Shown here: piece by piece, positions 1-5,692 of the stretch | How the letters are laid out: each line of letters opens with the position of its first letter | Position numbering within the stretch: position 1 is the first letter of the stretch | Assembly: GCA_945889575.1 (NCBI GenBank) | Contig: CAMDBY010000067.1 | Coordinates: 1 to 8,792 of the forward strand | DNA: 8,792 nucleotides | Direction: 5' to 3' | Source of the DNA: Bifidobacterium breve | GTDB taxonomy: Bacteria; Actinomycetota; Acidimicrobiia; Acidimicrobiales; Ilumatobacteraceae | Notes under the pieces: generated by a model | Told to the model about the DNA's origin: nothing | What the model saw: the letters and a program-made list of their open reading frames with translations, nothing else | Databases searched by the model: none | Position numbers and translations under genes: made by a program

Positions 1-725
1 TGTCCAAACAACGCTGCTTGTTGGTCACCGGCAATTCCAGAGATTGGTATTCCGTTCGGCACACCAGGAACCTCAGTGGTAACACCGAATCGCCCACTTG
101 ATGGTTGCACTGTCGGCAGAACTGACATAGGAACGCCAAGTAGCTCACACATTTCGGCGCTCCATTGCAATGTGTTGATGTCGAATAACATGGTGCGACT
201 TGCATTAGAGGGGTCTGTGACGAATGCGGCCCCTGCAGTCAGTTTCCATACCAGCCACGAGTCAATTGTTCCGATGCCTAGATGTTCTATTGGGGGAACT
301 GAAGTGTGTTGCAGCAGCCACGCAGCCTTAGTGCCGGAAAAATACGGATCAAGCACCAGGCCGGTTACTGCGCGAACACGATCAAGGTGTGGCAGTAACT
401 CCGAACATCTTTCTGCCGTACGGCGGTCTTGCCAGACAATTGCGTGTGCTGTTGGTTGCCCAGTCCGCTTGTCCCACGCCAACACTGTCTCTCGTTGGTT
501 AGTGATTCCAATGGTCGAAATGGGCTGAGTGAGTTTTTTGCATACTTCCTGCAGTGTGGCCACAATTGCATCCCAAATTTCAAGTGCATCGTGTTCAACC
601 CAACCTGGTTGGGGAAAGTATTGAGTGAACTCTCTGTATGCGGAAAATGATTCCTGTCCGTCATCAAAGACGGCGCGCGTGCGCACTCCGGTGGTGCCTG
701 CGTCAATCGCGAGCACCACGCTCAT
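1..725 (-). CDS. glpK: Glycerol kinase (FGGY family), 3' end cut off by the left window edge
   Basis: Phosphorylates glycerol to sn-glycerol-3-phosphate with ATP in the cytoplasm, feeding glycolysis and phospholipid synthesis. The first 241 residues are visible, about half of a family member of roughly 500. The N-terminal phosphate-binding loop AIDAGTTGVRTRAVF (6-20) opens the FGGY_N domain. Glycerol kinase hallmarks follow in order: GWVEHD (41-46), ITNQRET (74-80) with the glycerol-contacting Arg78-Glu79, IVWQDRRT (96-103), TGLVLDPYFSGTK (121-133) with Tyr128, GTIDSWLVWKLT (152-163), SNASRTMLF (173-181) and GIAGDQQAALFG (230-241). Asp234 aligns with the catalytic base. These motifs favour glycerol kinase over xylulokinase or gluconokinase. 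The ATG at 725 gives the family N-terminus and overlaps the stop of the upstream phosphatase gene by four bases (ATGA), which suggests translational coupling. Only a weak AGG lies upstream. Nothing looks broken in the visible part. Confidence 0.95.
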   Translation of the reverse strand, partial: MSVVLAIDAGTTGVRTRAVFDDGQESFSAYREFTQYFPQPGWVEHDALEIWDAIVATLQEVCKKLTQPISTIGITNQRETVLAWDKRTGQPTAHAIVWQDRRTAERCSELLPHLDRVRAVTGLVLDPYFSGTKAAWLLQHTSVPPIEHLGIGTIDSWLVWKLTAGAAFVTDPSNASRTMLFDINTLQWSAEMCELLGVPMSVLPTVQPSSGRFGVTTEVPGVPNGIPISGIAGDQQAALFG

Positions 726-1528
726 GCAGCGCCTGGCCCCGATGTAGCAATGAGATGAATGAGGTCTGCATGTACTCCGGGAGTTGCAGCCAGTACTTGC
801 GCGGGAGTAACAGGGTTGCCGACGTAATCAGAGAATATTGCGCCGGCTTCGGTCGCTATGACTTGGCCTGCGACTAGGTCCCATGAATGAAGGTGTTCTT
901 CGAAGTAGGCATCAAGGCGACCGCAAGCAACGAAGCATAAGTCAACAGCAGCAGCGCCAAACCGACGAATGTCTCGCACCTTCATCACAATGTCGGCAAC
1001 GCGTTTAGCGTGTACTTCACGTTCACTGATGCGGTAGCTGTATCCGGTGCACACGAGAGCATCTGCCACGTCGTTATTGTCGCGAACTCTGATTGGCATT
1101 CCGTTGACAGTGGCCCCTTCTGTGCGGGCGGCACTAAACATCTCACCGAGTGCAGGAACATAAACGGCCCCAGCAAGTGGTCCATGTTCATCAACCGCAC
1201 CAATTGACACCGCCCACATCGGAAGATCGAAGTAGAAATTCGTTGTTCCATCGATTGGGTCAATGTGCCATGTAATTCCAGAAGTGCCCTGTTTGGCTGC
1301 GCCTTCTTCTCCGATAATCGCATCATCTGGACGAACCTGCGCTAAGCCCTCAGTAATCATGGCTTCACTTGCTTTATCGAACTTCGTCACCATGTCAATT
1401 GGTGAAGATTTTGTTGTCGCAGTGAGAGGGCCACTTTTGCGTCCGCTAAGCGCCATGTCTCCGGCTTCGCGGGCAAGCGATTCGGCAATCTGACGCAGTT
1501 GGGACCCGATAGACCCTGATGTGCTCAT
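722..1528 (-). CDS. Inositol monophosphatase family phosphatase
   Basis: A 268-residue Mg2+-dependent sugar-phosphate phosphatase of the IMPase/SuhB/HisN superfamily, of normal family length and cytoplasmic. Visible motifs are VTKFDKASE (47-55), GEEG (73-76) with the metal-binding glutamate, the signature DPIDGTTNF (90-98) with Asp90 and Asp93, and the C-terminal RRFGAAAVDLC (188-198) and SWDLVAG (215-221) with Asp217. The substrate cannot be fixed from sequence: inositol-1-phosphate, histidinol phosphate and related phosphates are all possible. The chosen ATG at 1528 has an AGGA six bases upstream and overlaps the stop of the preceding membrane-protein gene as ATGA. The frame stays open to 1663, but that extension reads through the upstream gene and is not family-like. 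A second ATG 21 bases upstream is a less likely start. The 3' end overlaps glpK by four bases, so all three genes are likely one operon. Confidence 0.93.
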   Translation of the reverse strand: MSTSGSIGSQLRQIAESLAREAGDMALSGRKSGPLTATTKSSPIDMVTKFDKASEAMITEGLAQVRPDDAIIGEEGAAKQGTSGITWHIDPIDGTTNFYFDLPMWAVSIGAVDEHGPLAGAVYVPALGEMFSAARTEGATVNGMPIRVRDNNDVADALVCTGYSYRISEREVHAKRVADIVMKVRDIRRFGAAAVDLCFVACGRLDAYFEEHLHSWDLVAGQVIATEAGAIFSDYVGNPVTPAQVLAATPGVHADLIHLIATSGPGAA

Positions 1529-1788
1529 GATGGATCCTGTATTTGTCGCCATTCGCCCTGAACTCGTAAAACGAGAACGGCAATGATGGCGGTTCCACCC
1601 GCACCCATCAGGCTGCAGATCAACATTCCCGTACCTGTCTGCACAGTGCAGACGCCATCGCATTGTGCATCAATGAGGCCATAACCCAGCAGCCCGCCTG
1701 CGAGACCACCGAGCAGTATTGAGCAAAAGGCAATGGCTCGCGCAGCAACGGATGGCAGAGCAGATAGAGAAGAAGAGGAGTCGGGCAC
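1525..1788 (-). CDS. Small two-helix membrane protein of unknown function
   Basis: I do not recognise this protein. From a GTG at 1788 it has 87 residues: a short Ser-rich polar N-terminus, a Gly-rich hydrophobic segment (about 17-39), a short loop with a CDGVC pair (Cys43, Cys47), a second hydrophobic segment (about 52-75) and a charged tail. This pattern predicts a helical hairpin in the membrane. The glycine-rich first helix recalls small ATP-synthase-associated proteins, but I see no basis for naming it. The start is uncertain. GTG at 1788 leaves room for a promoter before divergent dinB but lacks a clear ribosome binding site, while an in-frame ATG at 1866 would overlap the first codons of dinB and add 26 non-hydrophobic residues. 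It is the first gene of the leftward operon, and its stop overlaps the phosphatase start. That tight overlap is the main evidence that it is a real gene. Confidence 0.65.
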   Translation of the reverse strand: MPDSSSSLSALPSVAARAIAFCSILLGGLAGGLLGYGLIDAQCDGVCTVQTGTGMLICSLMGAGGTAIIAVLVLRVQGEWRQIQDPS

Positions 1789-1839
1789 CTGACCATCGTA
1801 GGCGTGGTGGCATGACGTGTGCAGTAGCGTTTCCGTGAA
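1789..1839. promoter_or_regulatory. Divergent intergenic region between the membrane-protein/phosphatase/glpK operon and dinB
   Basis: This gap of about 51 bases separates two head-to-head transcription units, so it must carry or overlap both promoters unless the leftward gene starts at 1866. I see no convincing -35/-10 pair and no actinobacterial LexA (SOS) palindrome of the GAAC-N4-GTTC type. Its role is inferred from gene orientation only. Confidence 0.4.
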
Positions 1840-3102
1840 ATGACAACTGACCGTTCGATTCTTCACATTGATATGGATGCCTTCTATGTGTCGGTTGAGT
1901 TATTGCGTCATCCTGAACTGCGCGGACTGCCGGTTGTTGTGGGTGGAACAGGAGGTCGCGGCGTGGTGGCCGCTGCTTCCTATGAAGCCCGACGATATGG
2001 GATCCGCTCTGCAATTTCGTCAGCTATCGCGCGCAAGTTATGTCCTGATGCTGTGTTCATTGCACCAGATATTTCCCACTATGTCGAATTCAGCCAAAAG
2101 TTGCACACCATCTTTGAGTCGTTCACGCCGCTCGTTGAACAGATCTCTATCGATGAAGCATTTCTTGACGTCACTGGGGCATCGCTGTTGATGGGGGATG
2201 CTGTGACAATCGCGTGGGCATTACGTGCGCGCGTTCTGTCTGAAACTCTGTTGACCTGCAGCGTCGGTGTTGCGCCGAATAAATTTCTCGCGAAACTCGC
2301 ATCTGAACACGCCAAGCCTCGAGCAACGGCTGTCGGAGTTCAGCGCGGGTATCAAGTATTTGAAGTGAAGCGCGGACACGAATCTGAATTCTTGTTGCCG
2401 CTGCCGGTGCAATCACTGTGGGGTGTTGGGCCTGCAACGCTGGCAAAACTTGAGGCTATTGGTGTTCGTATTGTTGCTGATTTAGCCGAACTTGATGTTG
2501 ACATCGTGTGTGCTGCCGTTGGCGACGTGAACGGACGGCATCTCCATGCGCTTGCGCGAGGTATTGATGATCGGATAGTCGAACCTGAACGAATCGCTAA
2601 ATCAATCGGGCATGAAGAGACGTTCTCTGCAGACCTCACTACGCACGAAGAACTGCGAGTCCAGTTGGTGCGACTGTGTGATGCGGTGGCACGTCGTACT
2701 CGTGATGCTGGTGTCGCTGCTGGCACTTTGTTGTTGAAAGTTAAATTTTCATCGTTTGAATCGGTCACTCGGTCAGTGACTCCATCTGTGCCGTTGACGA
2801 CAGGGCCCTCAATGGTGGCAGCTCTTGAGCCATTGCTAGCGATGTTGGATTACGCACAAGGGGTTCGCCTGCTCGGTGTTCATGCTCAAAAATTGACCGA
2901 ACAAAGCGAAAGGACTCCGCGATTGTTCGACGATGGGGGAGACACTCCAGAAGATATTGAAGAACAATGGAAACCAGCCAGCAAGGCAGTCGACCTGATT
3001 GTGGATCGGTTTGGGGCTGGGATGATTGGGCCCGTCAGCGGACTCAACACCCGACAGCCTGGCCAGAGCCCTGCTGGACCTGTCCTCGACGAAGGCTCCT
3101 GA
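1840..3102 (+). CDS. dinB: DNA polymerase IV (Y-family translesion polymerase)
   Basis: A 420-residue error-prone lesion-bypass polymerase that extends primers past damaged bases or mismatches. The palm begins with HIDMDAFYVSVE (9-20), with metal ligand Asp11 and probable steric-gate Tyr16. The finger motif SYEARRYGIRS (48-58) follows, then the catalytic SIDEAFLDV (103-111) with Asp105 and Glu106, and CSVGVAPNKFLAKLASEHAKP (140-160). A helix-hairpin-helix thumb, LWGVGPATLAKLEAIGV (193-209), and the little-finger domain, starting near KSIGHEETF (254-262), complete the fold. PRLFD (360-364) near the C-terminus is a plausible sliding-clamp contact. The last 50 or so residues, including DRFGAGMIGP, form a polar tail of the kind seen in actinobacterial homologues. 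The ATG at 1840 puts the first motif at the expected distance, but the ribosome binding site is poor. No SOS box is visible. It heads the rightward gene run, 56 bases before the DUF3040 gene. Confidence 0.95.
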   Translation: MTTDRSILHIDMDAFYVSVELLRHPELRGLPVVVGGTGGRGVVAAASYEARRYGIRSAISSAIARKLCPDAVFIAPDISHYVEFSQKLHTIFESFTPLVEQISIDEAFLDVTGASLLMGDAVTIAWALRARVLSETLLTCSVGVAPNKFLAKLASEHAKPRATAVGVQRGYQVFEVKRGHESEFLLPLPVQSLWGVGPATLAKLEAIGVRIVADLAELDVDIVCAAVGDVNGRHLHALARGIDDRIVEPERIAKSIGHEETFSADLTTHEELRVQLVRLCDAVARRTRDAGVAAGTLLLKVKFSSFESVTRSVTPSVPLTTGPSMVAALEPLLAMLDYAQGVRLLGVHAQKLTEQSERTPRLFDDGGDTPEDIEEQWKPASKAVDLIVDRFGAGMIGPVSGLNTRQPGQSPAGPVLDEGS

Positions 3103-3158
3103 CATAGAACACACCGAGGCGCATTGCGTTTAGGTCAGCGAGGTGAGACAATAAATAT

Positions 3159-3488
3159 GTGCCATTGTCAGACGAAGAACAAAGAATCCTGCGCGAGATT
3201 GAAGCTCAGCTCAAAACTGATGAGAAATTCGCTAATGCTGTGTCCTCATCAGGGTTGTATCGCCATTCTGCCCGCCGTGTGTATGGGGCCCTGGTTGGCG
3301 TCATTGTGTCGCTTGTGGCAGTCGTTGCCAGCTTGCAGATTCATTTCTTGATTGCATTTGCTGCCTTTGTCGTGATGATGGGCTTTGCTTTGGTCATTGA
3401 ACGGCAGGTCCGGTTGATTGGGCGCGCAGGGGTGCAAGACCTTGCCCAAACAATTCGTAAGCCTCGCGTCAAGTTTCCTCACAATTAA
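3159..3488 (+). CDS. DUF3040 family two-helix membrane protein
   Basis: A 109-residue protein with the characteristic DUF3040 start PLSDEEQRILREIEAQL (2-18), a charged amphipathic segment that continues to about residue 40. Two hydrophobic segments follow (about 42-59 and 62-80), separated by only two or three residues, so a membrane hairpin is predicted, and then a basic tail. The function of DUF3040 is not established. Members are common in actinobacteria and are often found just upstream of mraZ and the dcw cluster, as here. The GTG at 3159 is chosen because it begins exactly at the family N-terminus. An AGGTGAG lies 11 bases upstream, a slightly long spacing. The ATG two bases earlier is in another frame and gives an unrelated Cys-rich peptide. 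Confidence 0.88.
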   Translation: MPLSDEEQRILREIEAQLKTDEKFANAVSSSGLYRHSARRVYGALVGVIVSLVAVVASLQIHFLIAFAAFVVMMGFALVIERQVRLIGRAGVQDLAQTIRKPRVKFPHN

Positions 3489-3516
3489 TCGAAGTTTGCC
3501 CACTACTGTTGGCGCT

Positions 3517-3807
3517 ATGCAAAATGCAGGTTCCTCTTCGAAAAACGAACCTGCCTTTGTGTCGATTCTTGGGGCAGTCTTTGTCCGACCATGGCTGTGG
3601 ATCACTGCACTTGCCCAGGCCTATCGGTTGGTGCCACATGGTTGGTGGCGCACCTCGCCATTCCTGCCAGTTCCATCTCGGGACTACATGGAGTTTCGCC
3701 TGGTGACTCAATATGGCGGTGGACACGGTGTAGCGCGCGGCCCTATTCGATCAGAAGATGTTGTCGCCTACTTACGGTGGTGCAGACGCTGGAGTAGTGA
3801 AAACTAA
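3517..3807 (+). CDS. Short conserved-looking protein of unknown function
   Basis: A 96-residue protein with no domain I can name. A polar start is followed by a hydrophobic, Trp-containing stretch, VSILGAVFVRPWLW (about 15-28). A basic-aromatic block with GWWRTSPFLPVPSRDY then leads to a soluble C-terminal half with FRLVTQYGGG and SEDVVAYLRWCRRW. The density of Trp, Pro and Gly and the amphipathic C-terminus look like a conserved fold, and I have an impression of similar short proteins in Acidimicrobiia, which is memory rather than a search result. The ATG at 3517 is the only start after the DUF3040 stop. No good ribosome binding site precedes it, and the frame stays open upstream to 3418 only by shadowing DUF3040. 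Its TAA stop shares one base with the ATG of the HNH gene (TAATG), so the two are probably co-translated. Confidence 0.75.
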   Translation: MQNAGSSSKNEPAFVSILGAVFVRPWLWITALAQAYRLVPHGWWRTSPFLPVPSRDYMEFRLVTQYGGGHGVARGPIRSEDVVAYLRWCRRWSSEN

Positions 3808-4304
3808 TGAGAAGCGCACTCGTTCTCAATGCAACATATGAACCACTCAGTGTTGTGTCGGCACGACGTGCGATTTGTCTCGTACTGTGCGATAAGGCTG
3901 AAGTCATCGCAGATGACGGAACAGTTGTTCATTCTGAACGGCTTACGTTGGCGTCACCAATTGTTATTCGTTTGCGGTACGTAGTGAAAGTGCCATATCA
4001 CCGCAACGCAACCATGTCGCGACGTGCAGTGTTTGCTCGCGATCATCATCGTTGTGGCTATTGCGGCGGAACCGCCGACAGCATTGACCATGTCATGCCC
4101 CGCTCTCGTGGTGGAAAAAATGTATGGGAGAACGTCATTGCCGCATGTCGTGGATGCAATCTGCGTAAGCGTGATCGCACACCAGAAGAAGCTGGTATGC
4201 AATTATCGAGTATTCCGCGTGCGCCACGGGAGATGTCGTGGATTATGTATGCCGTGCCGCGAGTTCCCGAACAGTGGAAGCCGTACCTGGCCGTGGCCAG
4301 TTAA
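3807..4304 (+). CDS. HNH endonuclease domain protein
   Basis: A 165-residue protein with a C-terminal HNH nuclease fold. Two zinc-binding pairs, CGYC (83-86) and CRGC (114-117), flank the core SIDHVMPRSRGG (92-103), with His95 as the probable catalytic residue, followed by WENVIAACRGCNLRKRDR (107-124). The spacing is that of an intact HNH domain. The first 70 residues, beginning SALVLNATYEPLSVVSARRA, form a separate domain typical of a stand-alone actinobacterial and cyanobacterial HNH group. The substrate and role of that group are not settled. No methyltransferase, restriction partner, intron or intein context is present, so a restriction or homing role is not supported. The gene overlaps the preceding unknown gene by one base and ends 18 bases before the ligase-like gene. 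A GGAG lies 12 bases upstream of the ATG. Confidence 0.9.
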   Translation: MRSALVLNATYEPLSVVSARRAICLVLCDKAEVIADDGTVVHSERLTLASPIVIRLRYVVKVPYHRNATMSRRAVFARDHHRCGYCGGTADSIDHVMPRSRGGKNVWENVIAACRGCNLRKRDRTPEEAGMQLSSIPRAPREMSWIMYAVPRVPEQWKPYLAVAS

Positions 4305-4322
4305 CTCGAATCGAATTCCCCA

Positions 4323-5012
4323 ATGACTACCCCTTCTATGGAGTGGGGCCGCCATGACTGGACAGGTACCGCTGCAGATTTTCATGCAATGGATTTGCCT
4401 GCAGAACGTGCAATGTGGTGGTGCCACGTTGTGACTCCAACTGTGATTCTTGGATCAACTCAATCAGTTGATGATGTAAATCAGAACATTGCAGACGAAA
4501 GTGGCGTGTTGGTGTCGCGACGTCGAAGTGGCGGAGGGGCAGTGTTTGTTCACCCATCAGATTCTGTGTGGATTGACATAACAATCAGCAGAAATGATCC
4601 GTTGTGGAAAGACGATGTCGCACAGTCAATGTTGTGGCTTGGTGAGCTTTTTGTTGAAGCACTGTCGCCATGGGTTCAAGCCGAGGTGTATCGCGATTCT
4701 TTTTCAACCGGAATTGACGGTCGCGTTGTGTGCTTTGCAAGTTCATCTCCTGGAGAAGTTTTTGTGGGTACAAACAAACTGGTGGGCATCAGTCAAAGAC
4801 GTGGTCGAGAGGGTGCCAGATTCCAGTGTGTGTTGTATCGACACTGGCGACCAGGTGAATGGTCGCCAATCCTCGCTTCCGTAGACGTGCAGTCTCGGGT
4901 TGCAGATATCGCCGTGGCGACCCTCGATATCCCGGCTCTCACCCTCGTCAATGCCGTCTCTGAGCAACTCTTTAGCCCATGTGGGGAAGAGAGTGGTGAA
5001 ATTTGGGGGTAA
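4323..5012 (+). CDS. Lipoate/biotin protein ligase-fold protein (LplA-like)
   Basis: A 229-residue member of the BPL_LplA_LipB superfamily, which attaches lipoyl, octanoyl or biotinyl groups to acceptor-domain lysines or moves them between carriers. TPTVILGSTQ (38-47) and the glycine-rich RRRSGGGAVFV (66-76) form the ligand-binding site. FVGTNKLVGISQRR (147-160) carries the conserved lysine, Lys152, that normally contacts the acyl or acyl-adenylate group. It is shorter than E. coli LplA and lacks the separate C-terminal accessory domain, so it may be an octanoyl/lipoyl transferase or an amidotransferase-like enzyme rather than a complete ligase. No lipoylated E2 or GcvH gene is in the window. 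The ATG at 4323 has no strong ribosome binding site, and ATG at 4338 is an alternative. The last codons overlap the start of the repeat array before mraZ. Confidence 0.82.
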   Translation: MTTPSMEWGRHDWTGTAADFHAMDLPAERAMWWCHVVTPTVILGSTQSVDDVNQNIADESGVLVSRRRSGGGAVFVHPSDSVWIDITISRNDPLWKDDVAQSMLWLGELFVEALSPWVQAEVYRDSFSTGIDGRVVCFASSSPGEVFVGTNKLVGISQRRGREGARFQCVLYRHWRPGEWSPILASVDVQSRVADIAVATLDIPALTLVNAVSEQLFSPCGEESGEIWG

Positions 5013-5043
5013 ATGGTTGACAGTGGGGGGAAGTGGGGATAAT
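4994..5043 (+). promoter_or_regulatory. Probable MraZ operator: TGG(G) units at a strict 10-base period
   Basis: Five consecutive 10-base units begin with TGG at 4994, 5004, 5014, 5024 and 5034. Their first five bases are TGGTG, TGGGG, TGGTT, TGGGG and TGGGG. MraZ is known to bind direct repeats of TGGGN separated by 5 bases upstream of its own gene in E. coli, and this spacing matches exactly. Three units fit TGGGN fully and two are degenerate. The array overlaps the end of the upstream ligase-like gene and covers the likely -35 and -10 elements, so bound MraZ would be expected to repress its own operon. The identity is inferred from spacing, motif and position. Confidence 0.75.
5017..5043 (+). 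promoter_or_regulatory. Candidate sigma-70-type promoter of the mraZ/dcw operon
   Basis: A perfect TTGACA lies at 5017-5022 and a GATAAT at 5038-5043. The 15-base spacer is shorter than the usual 16-18. TAATCT at 5040-5045 gives a 17-base spacer but a worse -10. Transcription would start near 5050, leaving a leader of about 40 bases before mraZ. Both elements fall inside the MraZ-box array, which supports regulated dcw transcription from here. Confidence 0.6.
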
Positions 5044-5075
5044 CTGACTCGCGGGAGAGGCGGAGAACTTCACCC

Positions 5076-5082
5076 AGGAAGG
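5076..5082 (+). promoter_or_regulatory. Strong ribosome binding site of mraZ
   Basis: AGGAAGG sits 8 bases before the GTG at 5091. It is the best Shine-Dalgarno match noticed in the window and fixes the GTG as the mraZ start. Confidence 0.85.
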
Positions 5083-5090
5083 CAGAGACT

Positions 5091-5507
5091 GTGTTTGTTG
5101 GAGTGCATGAGCGACAGCTCGACCCAAAAGGTCGACTCGCGCTCCCTGCTGCATTTCGCCCCCGTCTCGAGCCCCGCTGTTACTTGGCCTTTGGTCGCGA
5201 TAAGTGCATAGACGTCCTCACTGCTGAAGCCTTCGAGCAAGTCGCAGAGGAAATGCTGCAAAAAGTGCGCAGCGGAGAAATGGACCGCAACGAACAGCGC
5301 GCACTTGCCGCAAACACCGTCGAGGTCACCATTGATGCACAAGGTCGCGTGAACCTTGATGAAAAACTTCGCGAATACGCAGGAGTGCAATTGGGCTCAC
5401 GAGTGATTGTCGCTGGATCCTTTGATCGTGTCGAAATCTGGGAACCAGATCGCCATGATCGCAACATCAGTTCGGGTACCGAACAAATAGCTGGAGCGGG
5501 CGCGTGA
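5091..5507 (+). CDS. mraZ: Transcriptional regulator MraZ
   Basis: A 138-residue DNA-binding protein, first gene of the dcw cluster, which forms ring-shaped oligomers and regulates its own operon. It contains two SpoVT/AbrB-like swapped-hairpin repeats, each with the family signature: DPKGRLALPAAFR (11-23) and DAQGRVNLDEKLREYAG (82-98). The N-terminus MFVGVHERQLDPKGR fits the family exactly, so the GTG at 5091 is secure. Asp and Arg of both DxxGR motifs are intact. The C-terminal tail after WEPDRHDR (117-124) is polar and probably disordered, and the length is normal for MraZ. It is preceded by the matching TGGG repeat operator and promoter and followed by an unusually long gap before rsmH. 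The stop codon overlaps a GTG that opens the rsmH frame (GTGA at 5504), although that GTG is probably not the rsmH start. Confidence 0.96.
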   Translation: MFVGVHERQLDPKGRLALPAAFRPRLEPRCYLAFGRDKCIDVLTAEAFEQVAEEMLQKVRSGEMDRNEQRALAANTVEVTIDAQGRVNLDEKLREYAGVQLGSRVIVAGSFDRVEIWEPDRHDRNISSGTEQIAGAGA

Positions 5508-5559
5508 TTCCCGATGCTGTTCAAGTCTTTTCAATCAGTCAGCGGCCGACGGTCTCTGG

Positions 5560-5692
5560 CAGTCTCCCGGATGGCACGGTGGTTAGCTCCAACTCCGCCC
5601 GCTACCATCGCGCACATTCCGGGGATACATCCGGGTGGCAATTGCTGTCCGGGAGGCTGCCAGGGACCGTCCGTCATGACACAGGTACCAAC
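5560..5692 (+). ncRNA. Structured leader RNA before rsmH, candidate actinobacterial mraW RNA motif
   Basis: The mraZ-rsmH gap is long for this compact cluster and can be folded by hand into three helices. P1 pairs CCCGGATG (5566-5573) with CATCCGGG (5628-5635), 8 perfect pairs. P2, inside P1, pairs 5578-5587 with 5601-5609: nine pairs including one G-U, one bulged base and a 13-base loop. P3 starts directly after P1: TGGCA (5636-5640) pairs with TGCCA (5658-5662), extended by 5644-5646 with 5655-5657 after a 3-base bulge, leaving an 8-base loop. The motif CCGGG recurs at 5619, 5631 and 5649. A conserved RNA called the mraW motif has been described in actinobacteria at this position, upstream of mraW (rsmH). 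That this sequence belongs to it is inferred from position and foldability; I could not align it. Its ligand or mechanism is unknown. Confidence 0.55.

Noticed and set aside
76..528. 150-codon plus-strand open frame
   Set aside because: It lies antisense to glpK, whose family motifs are continuous in the opposite strand; the translation is low-quality and unlike any family.
1529..1663. N-terminal extension of the phosphatase to an ATG at 1663
   Set aside because: The extra 45 residues read through the coupled membrane-protein gene in another frame, are Cys/Trp/His-rich and not family-like. The start at 1528 has a good ribosome binding site and the usual N-terminus.
1789..1866. ATG at 1866 as the start of the small membrane protein
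   Set aside because: It would overlap the first 27 bases of dinB and leave no space for promoters; the added residues look random. It is kept only as an alternative because the GTG at 1788 lacks a clear ribosome binding site.
3103..3158. Possible terminator and promoter between dinB and the DUF3040 gene
   Set aside because: I found no stem followed by a T-run and no convincing -35/-10 pair with normal spacing in these 56 bases, so read-through from dinB remains possible.
3418..3516. Extension of the 96-residue unknown protein back to an ATG at 3418
   Set aside because: This part overlaps the conserved C-terminus of the DUF3040 gene in a different frame.
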